6,097 bases of DNA from Methylacidiphilaceae bacterium. Lineage in GTDB: Bacteria > Verrucomicrobiota > Verrucomicrobiia > Methylacidiphilales > Methylacidiphilaceae. The notes under the pieces were generated by a model. That model was not told the DNA's origin, ran no database searches, and saw nothing but the letters and a program-made list of their open reading frames with translations. Where the stretch lies: contig JAQUAR010000107.1 in assembly GCA_028687155.1 (NCBI GenBank), forward strand, positions 1 through 6,097, in the 5' to 3' direction. Positions 1 through 5,577 of the stretch are shown piece after piece. The number at the start of each line of letters is the position of its first letter. The first letter of the stretch is position 1. Both the position numbers and the translations under genes were made by a program.

Positions 1-1011
1 CAACATCCGAACCGAATGCCGGAAGGACGAATCCGAATGGCGGACAGCCCCTACCCCCTTTTCTTTCAATCCGAACCTTTCCCATTCCGGAATACCGTTC
101 CGTCCATTGACCCGGCTCAGTAGATCGCCCTCTACCGATAGCGACTCAAAAATGTCTCGATGCAGAAGCGGATGTGCTCGAGATGGTGCGACGGATCGCC
201 GGGACGGCCATGGGCCGCGGACGGACGATAAAGAGGCCGTCCGCTTATCCAGGTGCCCCCATTCCCTTCTGGGGGCCTATGAGACTGCGAAGACCTTATA
301 GGATGGCGCGAGGGAACCGAATCATCGCTGCCGATCCGCAGAGTTTCGATCTCGGAAGCTCTTTCCACGCGTTCTTTTCCGGGGCAAGGCGGCGTTGCGG
401 GATATGGGGCTTTGCAGCCCGCCTTTCGACTGGAACAAAGGCAGGCCGGATCGCGTTACGCACCGAGCGTCCGGGTCGATCCAGGGAGCCGCGTCGTACA
501 AGGACTTTGCCGCAGCCAGAAGGGGCATCTCACCTTCCGGCGTTACACCGGGCGGCGTCTTCGCTTGCCCATCTGATGCTGCTGAAAGCCTGGGGCGACC
601 TGATCGACGGCATCATCGCGTATGCTGCCAGTCGCTGGGTGACGAAACCTTCGCATCTTTCAACAAGAAGGCGGTTACGCTGCTACCCCGGCAAGGCGAG
701 GTCGCTCGGCTGCCACCCTAGGTTAAAGCAAGCGACGGAAAACGACTCCGTCCCCTACCCATGACAGCAACGTACTCTTCCAGTGGCTCTCCAGTCCGAC
801 GCCCTGTCGTAGGCGGCCAACTCCCTGGGTTGGGTCGCCTTCCCTCTCCTCGCCGTCGGGCCGGCTGTTCCGGGATTTCTATCGGCCAATGCGTTTCTGA
901 GCCTTTTGGAACTGTGCGCTGTGCCGTTGGCCTGTCGGTTTGCTTATCTTGTCTGTCTTTCCAGCAGCTTCTTTCTTAGCTTACCCACTGGTCGGATTTT
1001 GAGGGCAAACT
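1..1011. other. Gene-poor left flank, nothing recognised
   Basis: About 1 kb without a gene I can support. Several open frames exist on both strands (the longest is 174-764 on the plus strand), but they overlap each other, are rich in Arg, Ser, Gly and Pro as GC-rich non-coding DNA tends to be, lack clear ribosome binding sites and match no family I know. Small structures are visible: TCCGAA occurs three times in the first 80 bases, ATTCCGGAAT at 84-93 is a perfect palindrome, and CCCCC/GGGGG at 256-275 can form a hairpin with a 10-base loop but has no T-tract. On the minus strand just past the MetE-like gene (about 980-890) a Lys/Gln-rich stretch is open but has no start codon. It may be degraded coding DNA. 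Confidence 0.5.
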
Positions 1012-2118
1012 TCAACTCCAAATCCAGCGTGCCGTCTCGGCCACCAGTTTCAGCTTTTCAAGCTGCTGCTCCGGTGTGATCGGATTGCCGGCCAGAACGG
1101 ACGCAAAGCCGCATTGAGTCGATAACGCAAGCTGGTTGCGCGGGAAGAACTTCGCCGCTTCGTCGACACGGCGCTTCAGCTCTTCGGGATCCTCCAACTC
1201 CCCCTTCTTGGTCGAGACAAGCCCGAGAATCACGGTTTTGTCGCGGGGCATGTCGGCCAGAGGTTCAAAACCCCCGGACCGGCGATCGTCGTATTCCAGG
1301 GAAAAAGTGTCGAAATTCCGGGCAGCCGCAAACACCTTCTTGGCTATGTATTCGTATCCACCCGTCGCCAGATAGCTTCCCGCATTGTTGCCGCGGCAGA
1401 CATGGATGCCGAGCTTGACGCCGGAAAGGCCAGCAACCGTTGCGTTGATGAGCGTGACGCCTTCCGTCAGTAGGCGATCGGGGGAGATGCCGTTGGCTTC
1501 ATAGACACTCGACCGGACGTCTGGATCGACCAGCGTCGCTAACTCCGGCGCGTCGATCTGGATGTATTGGCACCCGAGCGACACCAGCTCCTCGATATCC
1601 TCGCGCACGATCCGGGCGGCGTCCTCCATCAGCTTGAATGGATCGGGATAGGCTCCGCGCGAATACTGTGGCGAGAAGAGACTGCCTATCATCAGCGGGC
1701 TGGGAATGGTCATCTTGACTGGCTTGCTCGCCTTGGCGCGTAAATAGGTGAACTCTTCGGCCGCCAGCGACCGCTTGCGACGCAGCTTACCCGTGACTGC
1801 CGGAAGCTTTATGGGTGCCGACGCACGCTCGTTGCCCTTGTGCCAATGACGGTGTATTTCGAGCGGGTCGGAAACCGGGCTGATCCCCTCGACGAAATCG
1901 GTCAGTGTTCCGATGAAGATGGAACGGCGCTGCTCGCCATCGGTGACAACGTCGACCCCTGCCTCGTATTGGATCGCCAAGGCCTCGTCGACCGCCCGGT
2001 CTTCGATCCCCTTGAACTCGGCGGGCGTGATACGGCCCTCCCGTAGCTCAATGCGGGCGTCCTTTAACCATTGTGGCCGCAGGAGCGAACCGACTACCTC
2101 GGCACGGAAGGTCGCCAT
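1012..2118 (-). CDS. MetE-like cobalamin-independent methionine synthase family methyltransferase (single catalytic domain)
   Basis: Predicted cytoplasmic zinc enzyme of 368 residues, belonging to the family that holds the C-terminal catalytic half of MetE and the single-domain homologues, including epoxyalkane:coenzyme M transferase. These activate a thiol (homocysteine or coenzyme M) on zinc for alkyl transfer. The family opening motif VVGSLLRP is at residues 8-15, DGEQRR at 60-65 and QIDAPEL at 187-193. The expected zinc ligands are all present: His239 and Cys241 (IHVCRG), Glu275 (FSLEYDD) and Cys336 (STQCGFA). The length is normal for the single-domain group and far shorter than two-domain MetE of about 750 residues, so no N-terminal folate-binding half is missing by accident. 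The ATG is supported by AAGGAG at 2125-2130, six bases upstream. No partner genes adjoin it, so methyl donor and acceptor cannot be told. It appears intact and is probably cargo on the replicon. Confidence 0.9.
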   Translation of the reverse strand: MATFRAEVVGSLLRPQWLKDARIELREGRITPAEFKGIEDRAVDEALAIQYEAGVDVVTDGEQRRSIFIGTLTDFVEGISPVSDPLEIHRHWHKGNERASAPIKLPAVTGKLRRKRSLAAEEFTYLRAKASKPVKMTIPSPLMIGSLFSPQYSRGAYPDPFKLMEDAARIVREDIEELVSLGCQYIQIDAPELATLVDPDVRSSVYEANGISPDRLLTEGVTLINATVAGLSGVKLGIHVCRGNNAGSYLATGGYEYIAKKVFAAARNFDTFSLEYDDRRSGGFEPLADMPRDKTVILGLVSTKKGELEDPEELKRRVDEAAKFFPRNQLALSTQCGFASVLAGNPITPEQQLEKLKLVAETARWIWS

Positions 2119-2124
2119 CGTCGT

Positions 2125-2130
2125 CTCCTT
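2125..2130 (-). promoter_or_regulatory. Ribosome binding site of the MetE-like gene
   Basis: AAGGAG on the minus strand lies six bases before the ATG at 2118. This is the strongest Shine-Dalgarno match in the window and fixes the start of the methyltransferase gene. Confidence 0.8.
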
Positions 2131-2143
2131 GGAGGTTTCTCAA

Positions 2144-2172
2144 CTAAGCCACGCTATCGTGGATAGCGTCAA
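2144..2172 (-). promoter_or_regulatory. Possible promoter with overlapping inverted-repeat operator for the MetE-like gene
   Basis: A perfect inverted repeat, GCTATC-GTG-GATAGC, covers 2153-2167. A second one, CCACG-CTAT-CGTGG (2149-2162), is interleaved with it. On the minus strand it sits directly after TTGACG (2172-2167), a good -35 match. No good -10 box follows: GCTTAG at 2149-2144 with a 17-base spacer is the nearest. A palindrome between -35 and -10 is a typical place for a repressor or activator dimer. The role is inferred from position only. Confidence 0.4.
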
Positions 2173-2447
2173 CACCAATTGGCGATTGAACTACTTGTCC
2201 CTCTCCTCCTGCTCGGAAGCTTTCCCGAAACGAGCAGCGGCGACAGCGAGCGTGAGCGGCAAGACTGGTTCCGATCGTATCTCGGGCTGAAATCAGCAAA
2301 ACTGGTCGGGCCGCAACTGGCGGACCGGACACAGAGGCCGATCGGTCGGCATCTGATAGGCAAGCCTCCGAAGGAGGACGGGCGAATTGCTTCCGCAAAC
2401 ATTCGCCGCAACGGAGAAGGAAAGGTAGACGGTTACGGCCTCGTCAT

Positions 2448-2642
2448 TTGGCCGAAAAAATTGGGGCCTGCCCCCGCTGCGCAGGGACCAGCCCACTGGC
2501 AGAAAAAATGGCTCCGAAGGCGAGGCGCGTCAATTACCCCTGCAATGTTCCGGACACCGAGCGCGAGCTGGACAAGATCCACCGGACAATCAGCCACCGC
2601 ATCCTCGCTTTCCCGTATGGCCTCCTAGGGCGACTCGCCTAG
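2448..2642 (+). CDS. Doubtful small protein with a CxxC motif
   Basis: A 64-residue frame of unknown function starting at TTG. An ATG in the same frame at codon 22 is an alternative start. It contains a CPRC pair near residues 8-11, which could be half of a zinc knuckle, though no second CxxC follows (only a lone Cys further on). The C-terminal part (ERELDKIHRTISHRIL) looks like an amphipathic helix. The codons read reasonably, but the overlapping plus-strand frame 2179-2628 competes and no Shine-Dalgarno is evident. The end of the frame runs into an inverted repeat bordering the origin repeats. It could be the tail of a frameshifted gene or chance. Confidence 0.2.
   Translation: MAEKIGACPRCAGTSPLAEKMAPKARRVNYPCNVPDTERELDKIHRTISHRILAFPYGLLGRLA
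2625..2642. repeat. Imperfect inverted repeat at the left edge of the origin region
   Basis: CTAGGGCGA and TCGCCTAG form an almost perfect palindrome: eight paired positions with one extra G on the left arm. It sits ten bases before the first origin repeat. It could bind a protein at the edge of the origin or form a hairpin that slows transcription leaving repA. No T-run follows on either strand, so it is not a standard intrinsic terminator. Confidence 0.4.
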
Positions 2643-2651
2643 ACAGGGGAG

Positions 2652-2763
2652 GCGATGTACCCACAAAAAGGGGGGTGATGTACCCCGCCCTAACCCGGAA
2701 GGGGGGGGCGATGTACCCACAAAAGAAGAGCCGATGCATCCCGCCCTAACCTGGATGACTGTC
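2652..2763. repeat. Two 56-bp tandem repeats, candidate iterons
   Basis: Units 2652-2707 and 2708-2763 are spaced exactly 56 bp apart. The first 17 bases (GCGATGTACCCACAAAA) are identical, and a 23-base block starting 25 bases further in (GATGTACCCCGCCCTAAC and similar) differs at only three positions. The eight bases between the blocks are not conserved. Each unit therefore holds two copies of a GATGTACCC-like core, at 2654 and 2677, then 2710 and 2733. The 9-mer GTACCCACA inside the first core matches the DnaA box TTATCCACA at seven of nine positions. Placement just 3' of repA suggests RepA-binding iterons. Confidence 0.75.
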
Positions 2764-2863
2764 TGGAAGGCGAGCCAGCGCATTGGCGCCGGGGAGGGAT
2801 CGCGCAGCGGTACCTCTCTTTTGATTGCCTAGCTACCCAAGACCCCCATCGGTTTCAGGGGAG

Positions 2864-2910
2864 GCGATCTACCCACAACGGTGGATGCACCCGTCCTGAA
2901 CCTGATAACT
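2864..2910. repeat. Third, shortened copy of the origin repeat
   Basis: GCGATCTACCCACAA (2864-2878) matches the first block of the 56-bp units with one change. GATGCACCC at 2884, followed by a CCTGAACCTGATAACT stretch, matches the second block. The two blocks are five bases closer than in the tandem units. About 100 bp of unrelated sequence separates this copy from the tandem pair. It ends 20 bp from the repA stop codon. Confidence 0.65.
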
Positions 2911-2930
2911 TTCCCAGTTCGCCGACTGGT

Positions 2931-3776
2931 TCAGTCTCCGTTGGGTTTCTGGTGCGGGGGAGGCCAACCCATTAGCAGGAGCCCGTCAGTGACCCGCTTC
3001 ACGTCGTCCTGCGGGTAGACCGCTAACACTTGCTGCAATGTCGGCAGAAACGTTTCCCTGAAGTCTTCCTCAGCGTTTTTCCCCTGGCCCTCTTGGGCGA
3101 ACTGCTCGTACAGGATCTTCCATGGCAAAATGATGGGGCGTTCTCCGTTCTGGTTCAGCCAGTACTCAAGCTAGCAGTACATGTCGAGTGCTAGAGAGGA
3201 CCGATGTAGCTTTTCCAAAACGCTGGTGTCGAGCGGCGCAGTGCTTTGCACGATGCTGTCGTAATAGGGTTTCGAAAGAATCATTTTCCTCGGCCGCATC
3301 GACGGGCGCTCGGGGGCCTCGTCGGCTAGCCATGCCTCGAACTGCTCGATCGGCTGGCAATTGTATGTTCGACCGCCAAATCCAAACTGAAACCCGCAAG
3401 CAGCCAGGGCATGCATTTGCTTCCGCAGCGCCGCATAATCCCATCCAGTCCACTCTAGACCAATTAATCGCATAAATTGACCAGCCGAATCACCGATCGG
3501 AATCTCTCTCGTTCGGTTCCGAATGGCGAAGGTCGAAACCCACGCCAGGATGAGTCGAGGCATTGCGCCATACGGGATTGGTTGTGCGACCAAGCAGTGC
3601 CTTTCTAAAAGCACGCCAGCCCTTATCCTTACCCATGCGGCACCCAAGTGCTGAATGAAATTCGGCCCGTCTACGCTCTCGCGAGGCAGCATTACCTGGC
3701 ACAGAACGCGGTGCATAAAAACCAAAGGCCCGGCGTCAGGACGGGTAGGAAGGTTGGTCACCGCGTCAACCATCAT
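2931..3776 (-). pseudogene. repA: Plasmid replication initiator RepA, interrupted by an in-frame amber codon
   Basis: Initiator of the 'plasmid encoded RepA' family, which binds origin repeats and recruits the host replisome. The frame from the ATG at 3776 has 201 codons, then TAG at 3173-3171, then 79 more sense codons to a TGA at 2931, with no shift of frame. Before the stop lies the family core IPYGAMPRLILAWV (68-81) with the RNRTREIPIGDS segment (87-98), FMRLIGL (101-107), LRKQMHALA (118-126) and LALDMYC (195-201). After it come LEYWL, LPWKILYEQFAQE, FLPTLQQVLAVYP and DGLLLM, all expected of the C-terminal domain. From memory, relatives read ALDIY-x-W-L here, so the TAG most likely replaces a TGG Trp codon by one base. 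GAGGA at 3777-3781 and the six-base gap from the upstream gene indicate translational coupling; the second ATG (3773) may be the better start. It may be a pseudogene, a suppressible gene or a sequence error. Confidence 0.85.
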
Positions 3777-3782
3777 TCCTCA

Positions 3783-4043
3783 TCAAGTCTGTTTCCGCAA
3801 TCCCTCGATTTCCAAGCCGTGTTCGACGGCGCGGTGAATCGCCAGGTTGATCACCGCGGCGCGGGACTGGCCGAGCTCGGCGGCCAACTCATCCACCTTC
3901 CGCAAGAGAACCGGGGCGATCGTCAGGCTGATCTGCTGCTTCTTTCCCCTTCTGACGCCCTTCGGCTTGGGCTCCGCGTCGGCCGCACCGGAGATGAAGG
4001 CCTCCGCATCTTTCGCTTTCGGTCGCACAATCGCCATAGGCAC
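3783..4043 (-). CDS. Ribbon-helix-helix partition partner / repressor (CopG/ParG-like)
   Basis: Small basic DNA-binding protein of 86 residues from GTG, or 84 from the in-frame ATG at 4037, which I think is likelier. The N-terminal third is a charged, probably flexible tail with the AEAFISGA stretch (14-20) seen in plasmid relatives. The C-terminal part is a ribbon-helix-helix fold: beta strand QQISLTI (36-42), helix VLLRKVDELAAELG (45-58), then SRAAVINLAIHRAVEHGL (60-77). Such proteins dimerise, bind DNA with the strand, and in ParF-ParG type systems both link ParA to the centromere and repress the operon. It lies 27 bp after parA and six bp before repA in the same direction, which fits a partition partner that may also tune repA. 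A plain copy-number repressor is the alternative. It has no frame defects. Confidence 0.85.
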   Translation of the reverse strand: MPMAIVRPKAKDAEAFISGAADAEPKPKGVRRGKKQQISLTIAPVLLRKVDELAAELGQSRAAVINLAIHRAVEHGLEIEGLRKQT

Positions 4044-4070
4044 CTACATTACACTTATTTTCATATCACT
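4044..4070 (-). promoter_or_regulatory. AT-rich gap between parA and the RHH gene with a possible operator
   Basis: This 27-base gap is much richer in A and T than the genes around it. It contains ATATGAAAATA on the minus strand (4066-4056), one base different from ATATGAACATA over the predicted parA -10 box (4734-4744, plus strand). The shared element is a candidate binding site for the RHH protein. No obvious internal promoter was found. Confidence 0.3.
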
Positions 4071-4718
4071 TTACGCTTTAAACACTGCGTTAACCAGTGC
4101 AGTTAGCTCGGCGGTAGCCTTCGGGTCCTGCGGCTTGATCTCGAAGACGGAAAGCCCCGCGCCGGCGGCATTGGCGAAAGCCTTCCGGCGGCGCATCGGG
4201 GTCGCCAAGTACTCGAAAGGCGGCACGTCGGCCACGGCGGCCGCGGCCTCCGCGTTATCCGAAGAGGTCTCGCCGGGATCGGCGCAGTTCAGGACGGCGA
4301 AGGCCCGCAGCCCGTCCCGGATGCTCCGGGCTTCGTTCACGAGCGCGGCGATGTCGTCGAGAGCCCAAACGTCGTAACTGCGCGGCTGAAATGGCACCAA
4401 AAGCACGTCGCACAGCACGAGGGCAGCCCGCAAAGCGGTCGAGTCGCGCCCGCCCGCGTCGATGATGATGTCGTCGAACTTGGCCCGCTGCTGCTGGACC
4501 TGGGCGCGGAGCGTAGGGCCGTCCGGATAGGCGGCGCATGCGATTCCGGGCTGCCGGCCCTCTTCCGCCCGCAGGCGGATCGCTGTTTGGGCCGTGCCCT
4601 GGCGGTCACCGTCGATGAGCCAGACGTCCCGGCCGGCCCGGGCCCTGGCGATCGCTAGGTTCACCGCAAGCGTCGTCTTTCCGACTCCGCCTTTCGTGTT
4701 GCCGACCGTGAGAATCAT
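4071..4718 (-). CDS. parA: ParA-family partition ATPase (short, ParF/StaA-like)
   Basis: Cytoplasmic ATPase of 215 residues that drives plasmid segregation by ATP-dependent binding to the nucleoid, stimulated by a centromere-bound partner. It has the deviant Walker A box KGGVGKTT at 10-17 bar one position, with the signature lysine before GGVGK and the P-loop lysine before TT. LIDGDRQGTA (34-43) carries the Walker A' aspartates. DDIIIDAGG (82-90) is the Walker B strand, and VLLVPFQPRSYDVWAL (105-120) is typical of the small ParA group. It has no N-terminal DNA-binding domain, as in ParF of TP228 and StaA of pVS1, so repression of the operon would fall to the RHH protein encoded next. The ATG at 4718 puts the P-loop near the N terminus as expected. 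The ribosome binding site is weak (only GAAAG abuts the start), hinting at low translation. Frame and motifs are intact. Confidence 0.92.
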   Translation of the reverse strand: MILTVGNTKGGVGKTTLAVNLAIARARAGRDVWLIDGDRQGTAQTAIRLRAEEGRQPGIACAAYPDGPTLRAQVQQQRAKFDDIIIDAGGRDSTALRAALVLCDVLLVPFQPRSYDVWALDDIAALVNEARSIRDGLRAFAVLNCADPGETSSDNAEAAAAVADVPPFEYLATPMRRRKAFANAAGAGLSVFEIKPQDPKATAELTALVNAVFKA

Positions 4719-4733
4719 CTTTCATCTGTTTTA

Positions 4734-4768
4734 ATATGAACATACTATGGCACAAGCCTATTTTTCAG
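4734..4768 (-). promoter_or_regulatory. Candidate parA operon promoter with overlapping operator
   Basis: In the AT-rich leader the minus strand has CTGAAA (4768-4763), an 18-base spacer, and TATGTT (4744-4739). Each hexamer matches the sigma-70 consensus at four of six positions. Transcription would begin near 4732 and leave a leader of about 14 bases. The -10 box overlaps ATATGAACATA (4734-4744), which is repeated with one change in the parA-RHH gap, so repression by the RHH protein is plausible. Confidence 0.35.
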
Positions 4769-4892
4769 GCGCATGTCATCCTTTTTTACAATGTGCGCTT
4801 TCGCGGCGCTCCCTCGCGAGAAAGCACGAAGCGACCCCCTCCGCGAGACAGTCCCATCTGCACCGCTCCCTAACGCGATTGCGATGCGTTCC

Positions 4893-4936
4893 GCATCCTA
4901 AAACACGGTACTTTGCATCCTCAAGAACGGTGCTTG
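4893..4936. repeat. Pair of 22-bp direct repeats upstream of parA, possible centromere
   Basis: GCATCCTAAAACACGGTAC (4893-4911) and GCATCCTCAAGAACGGTGC (4915-4933) match at 15 of 19 positions and begin exactly 22 bp apart, two turns of the helix. In ParF-ParG type systems the partition site lies upstream of the ATPase gene as short direct repeats, so this is a candidate. With only two clear copies the call is tentative. Confidence 0.35.
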
Positions 4937-5304
4937 CGACGGATCCTCGTGCCTGGCGACTCCCGGTGCACCCGCGTGCTGCAATCCTCTCGCTCCCCCG
5001 CGACGACCGCATTTCCGCAGGGTTCGAGGGGGGGGCGATTGCTCGATCTGAGCGGCCTGGTTGCTCGGAGTTCGCAACGCCCCGATTCCCTTCTCCGATC
5101 CTCCGGTTCTCGATCGTCCCCGTTTCCAACGTCGACGCGTCCCTCGCTTCCCGCCGCTTTCCCGATCGCGAAGGCCCCCGCGCGGCTCCTCGCTCACCCC
5201 CCCCTGCGACACGATGATCCGGTCCTCCTCCCCCAGCCGAATGGTTTCGTTGCCCGTACCGCCGGTCGCTGCCAGGCATGGGGAAGGATTCTCCGCATTT
5301 CGTA
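4937..5304. other. GC-rich interval without a convincing gene
   Basis: Open frames on both strands cover this stretch because it is very GC-rich, but their products are Arg/Gly/Ser/Pro-rich and unrecognisable. The minus strand is strongly purine-rich between about 5030 and 5215, with many GGGGA, CGGAG and GGGAA words. One minus-strand frame (GTG at 5212 to 4898) has a more protein-like stretch just ahead of its start, about residues ETIRLGEEDRIIV, but no proper initiation codon there. I regard the interval as non-coding or decayed. Confidence 0.4.
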
Positions 5305-5577
5305 TCAGCCGGCGATATCGGGCGAAAACGCCGGCATCGCCTCAAGGAATCGAATCGCCTCCTCCCGGATCCGGTCGTCCGGACTATCCGCCAGCCGTTC
5401 CAGCGGCTTTTCGGCCAGGAACGCCCGCATCGCATGTCCGAGAACCGGACTGTCCAGACCAAGGGAGCGGAAGGTCTGCACCGCGGCCGCCCTCGCCCGT
5501 TTCCGGTCGCAACCCGCTCGATCGTATTTTCCCTCATCACAGAGGCTTCTGCGTCGATCTTGGGATCCGCGGTTCAT
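5305..5577 (-). CDS. Small protein of unknown function
   Basis: A 90-residue frame. I do not recognise the family. It is supported by AAGGTGGAGG at 5579-5588 directly ahead of the ATG (the AAGG lies seven bases before it), and by codons that mostly end in G or C in the second half, unlike the competing frames. The N-terminal third is highly charged and Arg-rich. From about residue 38 it reads like a folded helical domain: SLGLDSPVLGHAMRAFL, then EKPLERLADSPDDRIREE and AIRFLEAMP. The DDRIREEAIRFLEAM segment loosely recalls a HEAT-type helix pair, but one unit is too little to claim it. No signal peptide or membrane segment is seen. It is transcribed towards parA but about 590 bp from it, so an operon is unlikely. 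Confidence 0.45.
   Translation of the reverse strand: MNRGSQDRRRSLCDEGKYDRAGCDRKRARAAAVQTFRSLGLDSPVLGHAMRAFLAEKPLERLADSPDDRIREEAIRFLEAMPAFSPDIAG

Larger units (their letters stand above)
2173..2651. other. Region between the MetE-like gene and the origin repeats, coding status unclear
   Basis: Overlapping open frames occur on both strands here. On the plus strand 2179-2628 (TTG start, hydrophobic first ten residues) and 2448-2642 (TTG start) overlap in different frames. On the minus strand 2398-2144 and 2496-2293 are also open. None has a convincing ribosome binding site or a family I recognise, so I cannot say which, if any, is translated. The 2448-2642 frame is listed separately because it has the most protein-like composition. 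Confidence 0.4.
2625..2930. other. Candidate origin of vegetative replication (oriV)
   Basis: This 300-bp non-coding interval directly follows repA and holds six GATGTACCC-like elements (2654, 2677, 2710, 2733, 2866, 2884), an edge palindrome and a modest T-rich patch near 2815-2825. A parA-small gene-repA-oriV order, with the origin downstream of the initiator gene, is known for broad-host-range replicons such as pVS1. The call rests on repeats and position. I do not see a classical AT-rich melting region or a perfect DnaA box. Confidence 0.6.

Noticed and set aside
251..278. GC-rich hairpin (CCCCC/GGGGG) as an intrinsic terminator
   Set aside because: The loop is ten bases and no T-run follows on either strand, and no gene ends nearby.
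174..764. Plus-strand open frame of 196 codons in the left flank
   Set aside because: Composition is that of GC-rich non-coding DNA, other frames on both strands are equally open, and no motif or ribosome binding site supports it.
2931..3170. Separate small gene made from the sequence after the repA amber codon, starting at TTG 3128
   Set aside because: The frame is continuous with repA and its sequence is the C-terminal part of the RepA family. No ribosome binding site supports independent initiation.
3166..3702. Other open frames on both strands inside repA
   Set aside because: They are shadows of the RepA frame, which alone carries recognisable family motifs on both sides of the amber codon.
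4797..4825. GCTTTC/GAAAGC inverted repeat upstream of parA as terminator or operator
   Set aside because: The six-base arms are separated by a 17-base loop and no T-run follows, so it is too weak to assign a role.
4776..5540. Long minus-strand open frame of 254 codons upstream of parA
   Set aside because: The product is dominated by Arg, Gly and Ser with no folded-looking segment and no ribosome binding site. It overlaps the better supported small gene at 5305-5577 in another frame.
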